From the NCBI GenBank assembly GCA_000963575.1, contig CP011077.1, forward strand, positions 5,043,634 through 5,107,633: a stretch of 64,000 nt of DNA, in the 5' to 3' direction. This document shows positions 33,390 to 43,229 of the stretch, piece by piece. The notes under the pieces were generated by a model. It worked only from the letters and a program-made list of their open reading frames with translations, ran no database searches and was not told the origin of the DNA. Made by a program: the position numbers and the translations under genes. Within the stretch, counting starts at the first letter, position 1; every line of letters starts with the position of its first letter. This stretch comes from Klebsiella michiganensis. GTDB lineage: Bacteria > Pseudomonadota > Gammaproteobacteria > Enterobacterales > Enterobacteriaceae.

Positions 33390-34931
33390 TTACCAGGACT
33401 GGGTTGCTTTAAAGGAGTCGAGGATGCCTTTCAGCTTGCCTTCGATCTCGTCGTTATAGCCACCGGTCTGGTTAATTTCTTGCATCAGCGGAGCGTGATC
33501 ACGGTCAGCGTAAGCCAGCAGAGCGGCTTCGAAGCTACCGATTTTCGCCAGTTCCACGTCTTCGAGGTAACCGCGTTCAGCCGCGAACAGCACCAGGCCC
33601 TGTTGTGCAACAGACATTGGGGCATACTGTTTCTGTTTCAGCAGCTCGGTCACTTTCTGACCGTGGCTCAGCTGTTTACGGGTGGCTTCGTCCAGATCGG
33701 ATGCGAACTGAGAGAACGCAGCCAGTTCACGATACTGTGCCAGCGCGGTACGAATACCACCGGACAGTTTCTTGATGATCTTGGTCTGAGCAGCACCACC
33801 AACACGAGATACCGAAATACCTGGGTTAACTGCCGGACGGATACCGGAGTTGAACAGGTTGGTTTCCAGGAAGATCTGACCATCGGTAATCGAAATTACG
33901 TTGGTTGGAACGAACGCAGAAACGTCACCCGCCTGGGTTTCGATAATCGGCAGAGCGGTCAGGGAGCCGGTTTTACCTTTAACTTCACCTTTGGTGAAAG
34001 CTTCCACGTATTCCGCGTTAACGCGGGATGCGCGCTCCAGCAGACGGGAGTGGAGGTAGAACACGTCGCCCGGGAAGGCTTCACGACCTGGTGGACGACG
34101 AAGCAGCAGGGAAACCTGACGATAAGCAACGGCCTGTTTAGACAGGTCATCGTATACGATCAGCGCATCTTCACCGCGGTCACGGAAGTATTCGCCCATT
34201 GCGCAACCGGCGTATGGCGCCAGATATTGCAGTGCAGCGGATTCAGAAGCAGTTGCCACAACAACGATGGTGTTGGACAGTGCACCGTGCTCTTCCAGTT
34301 TACGAACCACGTTAGAAATGGTGGACGCTTTCTGGCCGATAGCCACGTACACACATTTAATGCCGGAGTCACGCTGGTTGATGATGGCATCGATTGCCAT
34401 CGCGGTTTTACCGGTCTGACGGTCACCGATGATCAGCTCACGCTGGCCACGGCCGATTGGAATCATCGCATCGACGGATTTATAACCGGTCTGCACCGGC
34501 TGGTCGACGGACTGACGTTCGATTACGCCTGGTGCGATAACTTCGATTGGCGAGAAGCCATCGTTATCAACCGGACCTTTACCGTCGATTGGTGCACCCA
34601 GGGTGTTCACCACGCGGCCCAGCAGGCCACGGCCAACCGGTACTTCCAGAATACGGCCAGTACACTTAACTTTCATGCCTTCGGCAAGGTCAGCGTATGG
34701 ACCCATAACTACGGCACCTACGGAGTCGCGCTCCAGGTTCAGTGCGATAGCGTAACGGTTACCCGGCAGGGAAATCATCTCACCCTGCATACAATCGGCC
34801 AGGCCGTGAACGCGGATAATACCGTCACTTACAGAAACAATTGTACCTTCGTTGTGAGCTTCGCTCACAACATTGAACTGAGCAATGCGCTGCTTGATCA
34901 GTTCGCTGATTTCGGTGGAATTCAGTTGCAT
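33390..34931 (-). CDS. atpA: ATP synthase alpha subunit
   Basis: Regulatory nucleotide-binding F1 subunit, 513 residues as in E. coli. The P-loop GDRQTGKT is at about residue 169, and the signature PAVNPGISVSRVGGAAQ is present. Codon use is that of a highly expressed gene. It is 12 bp after atpH. Confidence 0.98.
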   Translation of the reverse strand: MQLNSTEISELIKQRIAQFNVVSEAHNEGTIVSVSDGIIRVHGLADCMQGEMISLPGNRYAIALNLERDSVGAVVMGPYADLAEGMKVKCTGRILEVPVGRGLLGRVVNTLGAPIDGKGPVDNDGFSPIEVIAPGVIERQSVDQPVQTGYKSVDAMIPIGRGQRELIIGDRQTGKTAMAIDAIINQRDSGIKCVYVAIGQKASTISNVVRKLEEHGALSNTIVVVATASESAALQYLAPYAGCAMGEYFRDRGEDALIVYDDLSKQAVAYRQVSLLLRRPPGREAFPGDVFYLHSRLLERASRVNAEYVEAFTKGEVKGKTGSLTALPIIETQAGDVSAFVPTNVISITDGQIFLETNLFNSGIRPAVNPGISVSRVGGAAQTKIIKKLSGGIRTALAQYRELAAFSQFASDLDEATRKQLSHGQKVTELLKQKQYAPMSVAQQGLVLFAAERGYLEDVELAKIGSFEAALLAYADRDHAPLMQEINQTGGYNDEIEGKLKGILDSFKATQSW

Positions 34932-34943
34932 GCTCCAGTCCCC

Positions 34944-35477
34944 TTAAGACTGCAAGACGTCTGCAAGGCGTTCAAGACGGCCGCGTACGCTACCATCAAT
35001 GACCATATCACCCGACTGGATGATAACGCCCGCCATAACAGACTTATCGATTTTGCAATTCAGCTTAACTTTGCGTGACAGACGTTTTTCCATTGCGGTC
35101 GTAATGTTCGCGAGTTGCTCATTACTCAGCTCAGCCGCGGAGGTTACCTGAACCTCTACAATCGCTTCACTCAGCGCGCGTAAATGCGCAAACTGCTCGA
35201 GAACATCCGGGAGCGCTTTTAAACGACCGTTATCAGCCATCACCTTAATCAGGTTCTGGCCGTTGGCGTCCAGCTGCTCGCCGCAAATGGCGATGAACGA
35301 ATCTGCGAGCGTCTCGGGTGCCAGTGCACCGGAAAGTAGCTCTTCCATTTGTTCGTTTTTCGTTACCTCGGCAGCAAACGCCAGCATGTTCTGCCAGCGG
35401 TCTACGCTCTGGTGTTCGACGGCAAAGTCAAAAGCTGCTTTGGCGTAGGGGCGAGCTACAGTAACAAATTCAGACAT
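34944..35477 (-). CDS. atpH: ATP synthase delta subunit
   Basis: Peripheral stalk subunit of 177 residues that ties the F1 head to the b dimer. The N-terminal ARPYAKAAFDFA segment and the C-terminal DKSVMAGVIIQSGDMVIDGSVRG region are typical. It lies 14 bp after atpF. Confidence 0.97.
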   Translation of the reverse strand: MSEFVTVARPYAKAAFDFAVEHQSVDRWQNMLAFAAEVTKNEQMEELLSGALAPETLADSFIAICGEQLDANGQNLIKVMADNGRLKALPDVLEQFAHLRALSEAIVEVQVTSAAELSNEQLANITTAMEKRLSRKVKLNCKIDKSVMAGVIIQSGDMVIDGSVRGRLERLADVLQS

Positions 35478-35491
35478 CAGCCCCTCCCTCC

Positions 35492-35962
35492 TTACAGTTC
35501 AGCGACCAGTTTATCGACGATGTCGCTGTTAGCAGCTTCATCTACGGAACGTTCGATTATCTTCTCGGCACCGGCAATTGCCAGCAGAGCGACCTGCTTA
35601 CGCAGCTCTTCACGAGCGCGTTTACGCTCAGCGTCGATTTCTGCCTGAGCCTGTCCAACGATTTTATTACGTTCCTGCTCTGCCTCAGTTTTGGCTTCAT
35701 CAAGGATCTGGGCACGGCGTTTGTTCGCCTGCTCAATGATCACCTGAGCTTCCGCTTTGGCTTTTTTCAGCTGGTCGGTCGCGTTGGCCTGTGCAAGGTC
35801 AAGGTCCTTTTGAGCACGTTCTGCAGAAGCAAGACCGTCAGCAATTTCTTTCTGACGTTTCTCGATGGCTGCCATTAATGGCGGCCATACGTACTTCATG
35901 CAGAACAGAACAAACAGGACAAACGCGATGGCCTGGCCGAGGATTGTTGCGTTAATGTTCAC
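35492..35962 (-). CDS. atpF: ATP synthase b subunit
   Basis: Peripheral stalk protein of 156 residues, with one N-terminal membrane helix followed by a long charged helix rich in Ala, Glu and Lys that dimerises as a coiled coil. Length and sequence match E. coli subunit b. Confidence 0.97.
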   Translation of the reverse strand: MNINATILGQAIAFVLFVLFCMKYVWPPLMAAIEKRQKEIADGLASAERAQKDLDLAQANATDQLKKAKAEAQVIIEQANKRRAQILDEAKTEAEQERNKIVGQAQAEIDAERKRAREELRKQVALLAIAGAEKIIERSVDEAANSDIVDKLVAEL

Positions 35963-36023
35963 AGCACAATGCCTCTTTGTTAGTTAACGTTCTGATATTA
36001 CTAGATGACTCAAACATCGCTCA

Positions 36024-36263
<240 letters not shown>

Positions 36264-36310
36264 GACAGTCTCCAAGTTTGTTTCAGTTAAACGCAGTAGT
36301 GGTAAGTAAA

Positions 36311-37129
<819 letters not shown>

Positions 37130-37137
37130 GATGCCTC

Positions 37138-37518
37138 TTACCCTTTGTTGTTAATTACAGCTGGTGCGAGTATCTGCACAACCAGCACCGAAACCCACGT
37201 CACTATTAGCGGCAATACCACCGCCTTAAAGTACGCCAGCGCCACCACTAAAATGATGAAGGTCGCAATCACCTTTAGCACTTCGCCGAGAGCGAATGTC
37301 CAGGCCACACGGCCTTTTGCGGGTGTATGCGCCTGATGGCGCCAGGCAAAAATCATAAACAGCACGTTTGGCAGCCAAACCGCCAGGCCTCCACCGAGAG
37401 CGGAAGCGCCCCAAGAAGGAGCTTTAAGGCAAAACAGCAGTCCAATTGCTACTACAGCCAGAAGTTGGATGAACAAAAGCTTGCGGGCTACGTTCTTACT
37501 CAAGAGCGACACAGACAT
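37138..37518 (-). CDS. atpI: ATP synthase accessory protein AtpI
   Basis: Small membrane protein of 126 residues with four hydrophobic segments; it helps assemble the c ring but is not part of the enzyme. It is the first gene of the atp operon, about 90 bp downstream of the promoter at 37611-37638. Confidence 0.95.
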   Translation of the reverse strand: MSVSLLSKNVARKLLFIQLLAVVAIGLLFCLKAPSWGASALGGGLAVWLPNVLFMIFAWRHQAHTPAKGRVAWTFALGEVLKVIATFIILVVALAYFKAVVLPLIVTWVSVLVVQILAPAVINNKG

Positions 37519-37610
37519 GACGTTTCCTAACTCCTGCTACCTATGAGGTATGTCGCGTGTCGTATAAAACTGTCTTTGCGACGCTGAGTCAAGCCTCAAA
37601 AAGCGAGCAA

Positions 37611-37638
37611 ATTATACGGTGCGGCCCAGTGATTTCAA
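37611..37638 (-). promoter_or_regulatory. Sigma-70 promoter of the atp operon
   Basis: On the minus strand TTGAAA (37633-37638), 16 bases, TATAAT (37611-37616). Confidence 0.85.
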
Positions 37639-38137
37639 ACAATAAGTAGCGAAAAGGTGAACAAATGTTTAATTAATTTTCCGCACAGCCATTTTCTGAC
37701 TTTTGATGAATCGCATCGGCTTCCTCAAAAAGTGCAAATAAGCCGAAATCCCCGACAGCAAAGCGTGCACACGATCACAAATTAAACATCTTATCGTCAG
37801 GCACTATTTTGCCGCCTAAGAAAGCACTAATTACATATGATTGATAATTAAGCTGATTAATGCGCACTCTGTTTAAAACAACTTGAAACGTCATAAAAAC
37901 CTTTCATTGACATTCCAGTTAAACTTTTAACATTCGAAAGAGACCATTTTTCGGCGTAATTTTAGTCGGATGATATTTTCAAATAAAATTATTACCCTGG
38001 TAACTAATCGGTTTGAGGTTAAAAGCAGGATAAATCCGAGTTAAAGATTGGTTAAATGTAACCAGGCATTTCATCGGTAACCCTCCCCCTTTTTAACCTC
38101 AGTGAAACATTTCAATCGCGCCGTTTTTTGATAAATA
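37639..38137. other. AT-rich gap between the atp promoter and rsmG with no gene seen
   Basis: About 500 bp, AT-rich, between the 3' end of rsmG and the atp promoter. I see no ORF with support, no clear terminator and no repeat of the families found elsewhere. The gap is longer than I recall for E. coli. Confidence 0.5.
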
Positions 38138-38761
38138 TTAAGTTTTGTTTGCCTTAATCAGCACCAAATGCCTCTCCCCTTCCAGGCCTGGCACGCTGAG
38201 TTTGACGATATCTTCCACAGCGAATCCGGTCGGCAGTTCAGTAATCTCTTCATCCGGGCGTACGCCCTTCAGCGCATAAAATCGCCCGTGTTCCCCCGGC
38301 AGATGGTGGCACCAGTTCACCATGTCGCTCAGCGAGGCAAAAGCTCGACTGATGACGCCGTCAAACGGTGGCTCCGCTGGGAAATCTTCCACGCGGCTTT
38401 GTACCGGGGTGATGTTTTCCAGCTTCAGCTCGTGCTGCACTTGCCGCAGGAATCGTACACGCTTGCCGAGGCTGTCCAGCAGGGTGAAATGCGAATCAGG
38501 GCGCACGATTGCCAGCGGAATGCCCGGCAGGCCTGGACCTGTACCGACATCGATAAACCGATTTCCCTGCAAATGCGGCTCGACCACTATGCTGTCCAGG
38601 ATATGCCGAACCAGCATTTCATCAGGATTACGCACCGAAGTCAGGTTGTATGCTTTGTTCCATTTGTCGAGCAGCGAGACATAGCCTACCAGCTGCTGCT
38701 GCTGATGTTCTGGCAGGGTGATGCCGGCGTCTTTCAGCAGGCGAGATAATTTAGTCAGCAC
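38138..38761 (-). CDS. rsmG: 16S rRNA (guanine-527 N7) methyltransferase RsmG
   Basis: SAM-dependent enzyme of 207 residues that methylates G527 of 16S rRNA. The SAM site VGTGPGLPGIPLAI at about residues 72-85 and the motif ISRAFASL are visible. It is downstream of mnmG with a 59-bp gap that contains a terminator-like hairpin. Confidence 0.96.
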   Translation of the reverse strand: MLTKLSRLLKDAGITLPEHQQQQLVGYVSLLDKWNKAYNLTSVRNPDEMLVRHILDSIVVEPHLQGNRFIDVGTGPGLPGIPLAIVRPDSHFTLLDSLGKRVRFLRQVQHELKLENITPVQSRVEDFPAEPPFDGVISRAFASLSDMVNWCHHLPGEHGRFYALKGVRPDEEITELPTGFAVEDIVKLSVPGLEGERHLVLIKANKT

Positions 38762-38775
38762 GTCGTAAACCCATC

Positions 38776-38803
38776 AAAAAAAGAGGCCAGGATTGCCTGG
38801 CCT
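38776..38803 (-). terminator. Terminator-like hairpin between mnmG and rsmG
   Basis: On the minus strand the stem aggccagg / cctggcct is followed within three bases by seven T. It would end or attenuate mnmG transcription before rsmG. Confidence 0.75.
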
Positions 38804-38820
38804 GTTGTCGTCCATTATTT

Positions 38821-40710
38821 TCAGGCGCTGCGTCGCAGCAGCCCTTGTTTTTTAAGCCAGACAAGCAAAATCGAGATTGCCGCAGGGGTAATTCCCGAAA
38901 TACGGGATGCCTGACCAATTGAAACCGGTTTGTGATCGTTAAGCTTCGCGATCACTTCGTTCGACAGCCCGCTCACCTGGCTATAGTCGAGCGTGGCAGG
39001 CAGCACAGTATTCTCATTGCGCTGCTGTTTTTCAATCTCGTCCTGCTGGCGCGCAATATAACCTTCGTACTTAACCTGGATCTCAACCTGCTCGGCCGCC
39101 TGAGGATCTTCCAGGCCTGGCGTGAAGGTCGACAGCTGCATCATCGAAGCATAGGTCATTTCCGGGCGACGCAGCAGATCTTCGCCGTTAGCTTCTTTGG
39201 AAAGCGGTGCGCTGAGCTGTGCATTCACCTCTGCCACCTGCTCAGAATGCGGGTGCAGCCAGATATCTTTCAGGCGCTGACGCTCACGCTCGATCATTTC
39301 AAGCTTATCGTTGAAGCGAGCCCAGCGAGCATCATCCACCAGCCCAAGTTCACGACCTGCCGCAGTCAAACGCAGATCGGCGTTGTCTTCACGGAGCATC
39401 AGGCGGTATTCGGCCCGAGAGGTAAACATGCGGTACGGTTCTTTGGTCCCCAGAGTACACAGGTCATCCACCAGCACGCCAAGGTAAGCCTGGTCGCGAC
39501 GTGGTGCCCAACCCTCTTTCTCAGCAGAGAAGCGGGCGGCGTTAAGACCGGCAAGCAGGCCCTGAGCTGCAGCTTCTTCGTAACCGGTGGTGCCGTTGAT
39601 CTGGCCAGCAAAGAACAGACCCTGAATAAATTTGCTTTCCAGCGTCGGCTTCAGATCGCGCGGATCGAAGAAGTCGTACTCAATGGCGTAACCAGGACGA
39701 ACGATCTTCGCGTTTTCCATCCCCTTCATAGAACGGACGATCTGCATCTGGACGTCAAACGGCAGGCTGGTGGAGATCCCGTTAGGGTATATCTCGTTGC
39801 TGGTCAGCCCTTCAGGCTCCAGGAAGATTTGGTGTGCGTTGCGATCGGCAAAACGCATCACTTTGTCTTCGATAGACGGGCAGTACCGAGGCCCAATGCC
39901 TTCGATAATCCCCGCATACATTGGGCTGCGGTCGAGGTTATTACGAATGACCTCGTGCGTCTGCTCGTTGGTATGCGTGATGTAGCAAGGTACCTGCTCC
40001 GGGTGCTGGCTCACATTTCCCATGAACGAGAAGACCGGCATCGGATTATCTCCGTGTTGCGGAGCAAGTACGCTGAAGTCAATGGTACGGGCATCAATAC
40101 GCGGAGGCGTGCCCGTTTTCAGGCGGCTAACGCGCAGAGGCAATTCACGTAAACGACGTGATAATGGGATCGAAGGTGGATCGCCCGCACGGCCGCCGCT
40201 GTAGTTATCCAGCCCGATGTGGATCTTCCCGTCGAGGAAGGTGCCTACGGTAAGCACAACCGCTTTGGCACGGAATTTTAGCCCCATCTGGGTCACTGCG
40301 CCGACGACACGATCGTTCTCAACGATAAGATCTTCAACCGCCTGCTGGAAAATCATCAGGTTGGGTTGGTTCTCCAGCGCGGTGCGGACGGCCTGACGGT
40401 AAAGCACACGGTCTGCCTGAGCGCGGGTAGCGCGGACTGCCGGGCCTTTGCTGGCGTTTAGTATTCTAAACTGAATACCTGCATGATCGATCGCGGTAGC
40501 CATCAGGCCACCGAGGGCATCCACTTCCTTAACCAAATGTCCCTTGCCAATACCGCCAATAGCCGGGTTGCAAGACATCTGTCCCAGCGTGTCGATATTG
40601 TGTGTCAGAAGCAGGGTCTGCTGACCCATACGAGCTGCGGCCATTGCCGCCTCTGTGCCTGCATGACCCCCGCCGATGATGATGACGTCAAAAGGATCTG
40701 GATAAAACAT
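38821..40710 (-). CDS. mnmG: tRNA U34 carboxymethylaminomethyl modification enzyme MnmG (GidA)
   Basis: FAD protein of 629 residues that, with MnmE, modifies the wobble uridine of several tRNAs. The dinucleotide-binding motif IGGGHAGTEAAMAAARMG is near residue 12, and the FAD-family segments GTFLDGKIHIG and GQINGTTGYEEAAAQG are clear. It lies directly left of oriC and is transcribed away from it, as in other enterics. Confidence 0.97.
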   Translation of the reverse strand: MFYPDPFDVIIIGGGHAGTEAAMAAARMGQQTLLLTHNIDTLGQMSCNPAIGGIGKGHLVKEVDALGGLMATAIDHAGIQFRILNASKGPAVRATRAQADRVLYRQAVRTALENQPNLMIFQQAVEDLIVENDRVVGAVTQMGLKFRAKAVVLTVGTFLDGKIHIGLDNYSGGRAGDPPSIPLSRRLRELPLRVSRLKTGTPPRIDARTIDFSVLAPQHGDNPMPVFSFMGNVSQHPEQVPCYITHTNEQTHEVIRNNLDRSPMYAGIIEGIGPRYCPSIEDKVMRFADRNAHQIFLEPEGLTSNEIYPNGISTSLPFDVQMQIVRSMKGMENAKIVRPGYAIEYDFFDPRDLKPTLESKFIQGLFFAGQINGTTGYEEAAAQGLLAGLNAARFSAEKEGWAPRRDQAYLGVLVDDLCTLGTKEPYRMFTSRAEYRLMLREDNADLRLTAAGRELGLVDDARWARFNDKLEMIERERQRLKDIWLHPHSEQVAEVNAQLSAPLSKEANGEDLLRRPEMTYASMMQLSTFTPGLEDPQAAEQVEIQVKYEGYIARQQDEIEKQQRNENTVLPATLDYSQVSGLSNEVIAKLNDHKPVSIGQASRISGITPAAISILLVWLKKQGLLRRSA

Positions 40711-40796
40711 GGTAACTGCCTCGGTTTCGCGAATGAGGGTTTGTGACTTCCCGGGCTGGGGATTCTACTCAACTTTAGTCTTTCGAGAAAGCATCG

Positions 40797-41068
40797 GGAT
40801 CTTCGGTAATTAAAAGAAGATCTTTTTTATTTAAAGATCTCTTTATTATGATCTCTTATTAGGATCGACCACCTCTGTGGATAAGCCATTTATCCATTTT
40901 AGGATCAACAACCTGGAAAGGATCGTTTGCTGTGTACTACCGGTGATCCCAGACCGTATAAGCTGGGATCAGAATTGAGGTTTATGCACAACTCAAAAAG
41001 TGAACAACGGTTGTTATTGGGATAACTACCGCTTAATCCAAGCTTTTAACCAGAGTTATCCACATCCG
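40797..41068. other. oriC: Chromosomal replication origin oriC
   Basis: Three AT-rich 13-mers beginning GATCT lie at 40819-40831, 40836-40848 and 40850-40862 (the unwinding element). DnaA boxes include R1 tgtggataa (40876-40884), R2 ttatgcaca (40982-40990), a gggataact R3-like box (about 41019) and R4 ttatccaca (41056-41064). Many GATC sites for Dam and SeqA are spread through it. The blocks aggatcaacaacctggaaag and ccgtataagctgggatcaga are shared with E. coli oriC, and the mnmG and mioC neighbours are the same. Confidence 0.97.
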
Positions 41069-41080
41069 ATCGCGCAATCT

Positions 41081-41530
41081 TTACACTTCAGGGAGTAAAT
41101 TAATCCAGGAACCAACCCAAATCTCGGCCGGATCCTCAGGAATATCGTGATCGAGGATGTTAATTTTGAGCAAGGATCCTAAGCGGGTTGCCCCACAGTC
41201 AGTCAAAAGCTGGTCGATCTTCTCTATAGCACCGCAAAACGTATCGTATTCACGGCTGCCGATCCCGATCGCGCCATAGCTTACGCCGCTCAGATCCGGG
41301 CGCTGTTCATTTATAGCGTCATAGAAAGGCTGCAGGTTGTCCGGCAGATCGCCAGCACCGTGCGTGGAAGAGACCACCAGCCAGATACCGCGGGTTTTCA
41401 GATCCTCTAAAAGAGGGCCGTGCAGCATTTCAGTGCCATGCCCTGCTTCTTCAAGCTTCTCTGCCAGATGTTCTGCTACATATTCGGCACTACCCAGCGT
41501 ACTGCCGCTAATCAGAGTGATATCAGCCAT
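41081..41530 (-). CDS. mioC: Flavodoxin-like protein MioC
   Basis: FMN-binding flavodoxin-fold protein of 149 residues. The phosphate loop ISGSTLGSAEYVAEHL is near the N-terminus, and SSTHGAGDLPDN and GIGSREYDTFCGA form the flavin site. The start at MADITLIS was chosen over an ATG six codons upstream by comparison with E. coli. It is transcribed toward oriC, and a DnaA box (41590-41598) lies upstream. Confidence 0.95.
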   Translation of the reverse strand: MADITLISGSTLGSAEYVAEHLAEKLEEAGHGTEMLHGPLLEDLKTRGIWLVVSSTHGAGDLPDNLQPFYDAINEQRPDLSGVSYGAIGIGSREYDTFCGAIEKIDQLLTDCGATRLGSLLKINILDHDIPEDPAEIWVGSWINLLPEV

Positions 41531-41589
41531 TGTGTCCCGCCTTTTCAAATCGTCGCGTATTGTACGCTGTGAAAGAGCGGGGATCTACC

Positions 41590-41598
41590 TGTGGATAA
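41590..41598 (-). promoter_or_regulatory. DnaA box upstream of mioC
   Basis: tgtggataa, a consensus DnaA box in inverted orientation, lies 60 bp upstream of mioC. In E. coli DnaA represses mioC through a box at this place. Confidence 0.75.
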
Positions 41599-41619
41599 TA
41601 TGGGTATTAAAATTAACGA

Positions 41620-42078
41620 TCAGGGCCGGATAGTACGCATTATCGGGTTTTGCAGCGAGATCAACGTCTCAGTGGACTGAATTTCGTCGATTGTTTGGAT
41701 CTTGTTGATAAGTACTTGCTGCAGGGCATCAATGGAGCGGCACATCACCTTAATAAAGATGCTGTAGTGGCCTGTGGTGTAGTAAGCCTCGGTCACCTCA
41801 TCGAGGCTTTCCAGCTTGGTCAGGGCGGAGGGGTAATCTTTGGCGCTTTTCAGGATAATGCCAATAAAGCAGCAGACGTCATAGCCGAGCTGTTTAGGGC
41901 TGATGTCAATGCGCGCGCCGGTGATAATCCCTGCCTGCTTCATCTTTTCGACGCGAACATGAATAGTGCCCGGGCTGACGCCAAACTGCTTGGCCAGTTC
42001 TGCATATGCGGTGCGGGCATTTGCCATTAATGCTTCGAGTATGCCGCGATCGAGATTGTCGATCTGATAATTATCCAT
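41620..42078 (-). CDS. asnC: Asparagine-responsive regulator AsnC
   Basis: Lrp/AsnC-family regulator of 152 residues. The N-terminal helix-turn-helix is AYAELAKQFGVSPGTIHVRVEKM at about residues 24-46; the C-terminal domain binds asparagine. It activates the divergent asnA and represses itself. Two ATG codons stand together and the second gives the usual length. Confidence 0.96.
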   Translation of the reverse strand: MDNYQIDNLDRGILEALMANARTAYAELAKQFGVSPGTIHVRVEKMKQAGIITGARIDISPKQLGYDVCCFIGIILKSAKDYPSALTKLESLDEVTEAYYTTGHYSIFIKVMCRSIDALQQVLINKIQTIDEIQSTETLISLQNPIMRTIRP

Positions 42079-42233
42079 CACTTTTTCCTATGATAAATGC
42101 CGATTTTCCATTTTTTATAGCCTTAAATTCGTCGATTAAAAAGAGGTTGGCCTTTTTTATTGTTGATTATTGAATACGGTGACGTTTCTGTTGCTTAATC
42201 GATGACAGAAACATCACAACAAAGAGAAAAGCC

Positions 42234-43226
42234 ATGAAAACCGCCTGGATTGCTAAACAACGTCAGATCAGTTTTGTGAAAACGCATTTTTCCCGTCAAC
42301 TGGAAGAGAAGCTTGGCCTGATTGAAGTGCAGGCGCCGATCCTCAGCCGCGTGGGAGATGGTACACAGGACAACCTCTCTGGCAGCGAAAAAGCAGTGCA
42401 GGTTAAGGTGAAAACCTTGCCGCAGGCGCAGTTTGAAGTGGTGCATTCGCTGGCCAAATGGAAAAGAAAAACGCTAGGCCAGCATGACTTCAGCGCGGGT
42501 GAAGGGCTTTACACGCACATGAAAGCCCTTCGCCCCGATGAAGACCGTTTATCCCCTATTCACTCGGTCTATGTCGATCAGTGGGACTGGGAACGCGTGA
42601 TGGGCGACGGCGAACGTCATACCGGCACGTTAAAACAAACCGTCGAGAGCATCTGGGCGGCGATTAAGGCTACCGAGGCTGAAGTGAGTGAGCGGTTTGG
42701 CCTGGCCGCCTCGCTGCCGGAGAAAATTCATTTTGTTCATAGCGAAACGCTGCTGCAGCGCTTCCCTGGTCTGGATGCGAAAGGTCGCGAGCGGGCTATC
42801 GCTAAAGAGCTTGGCGCAGTCTTCTTGATCGGTATCGGGGGCAAACTGTCGGATGGAAAGCGTCACGATGTTCGCGCCCCGGATTATGATGACTGGTCAA
42901 CGGGGGGAGACGCAGGTTTACCGGGGCTAAACGGCGATATCCTGGTCTGGAACCCGGTGCTGGAAGATGCCCTGGAGCTTTCTTCTATGGGGATCCGCGT
43001 GGACGCTGAAACCCTGAAGCGCCAGCTGGCTATCACCGGAGATGAAGACAGGCTTCAGTTGGAGTGGCATCAGTCGCTGGTCAAAGGCGAGATGCCACAA
43101 ACCATCGGCGGCGGTATCGGCCAGTCCCGCCTGACGATGCTGCTGCTTCAGCTGCCCCATATCGGCCAGGTTCAGTGCGGCGTTTGGTCGCCAGAGGTGC
43201 AGGCTAAGGTTAGCGACCTGCTGTAA
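42234..43226 (+). CDS. asnA: Aspartate-ammonia ligase (asparagine synthetase A)
   Basis: Class II synthetase-like enzyme of 330 residues that makes asparagine from aspartate, ammonia and ATP. Key segments include VQAPILSRVGDGTQDNLSG and GGGIGQSRLTMLLLQ near the C-terminus. It is divergent from asnC, with a 155-bp shared control region. Its 3' end is three bases from that of the convergent viaA. Confidence 0.96.
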   Translation: MKTAWIAKQRQISFVKTHFSRQLEEKLGLIEVQAPILSRVGDGTQDNLSGSEKAVQVKVKTLPQAQFEVVHSLAKWKRKTLGQHDFSAGEGLYTHMKALRPDEDRLSPIHSVYVDQWDWERVMGDGERHTGTLKQTVESIWAAIKATEAEVSERFGLAASLPEKIHFVHSETLLQRFPGLDAKGRERAIAKELGAVFLIGIGGKLSDGKRHDVRAPDYDDWSTGGDAGLPGLNGDILVWNPVLEDALELSSMGIRVDAETLKRQLAITGDEDRLQLEWHQSLVKGEMPQTIGGGIGQSRLTMLLLQLPHIGQVQCGVWSPEVQAKVSDLL

Positions 43227-43229
43227 GCC

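Noticed and set aside
33480..35078. 532-codon frame antisense to atpA and atpH, and other long antisense frames (1649-2824, 13694-14809, 31374-32336, 38932-40152)
   Set aside because: They lie opposite highly conserved genes, show no known domain, and follow from the codon bias of the true genes.
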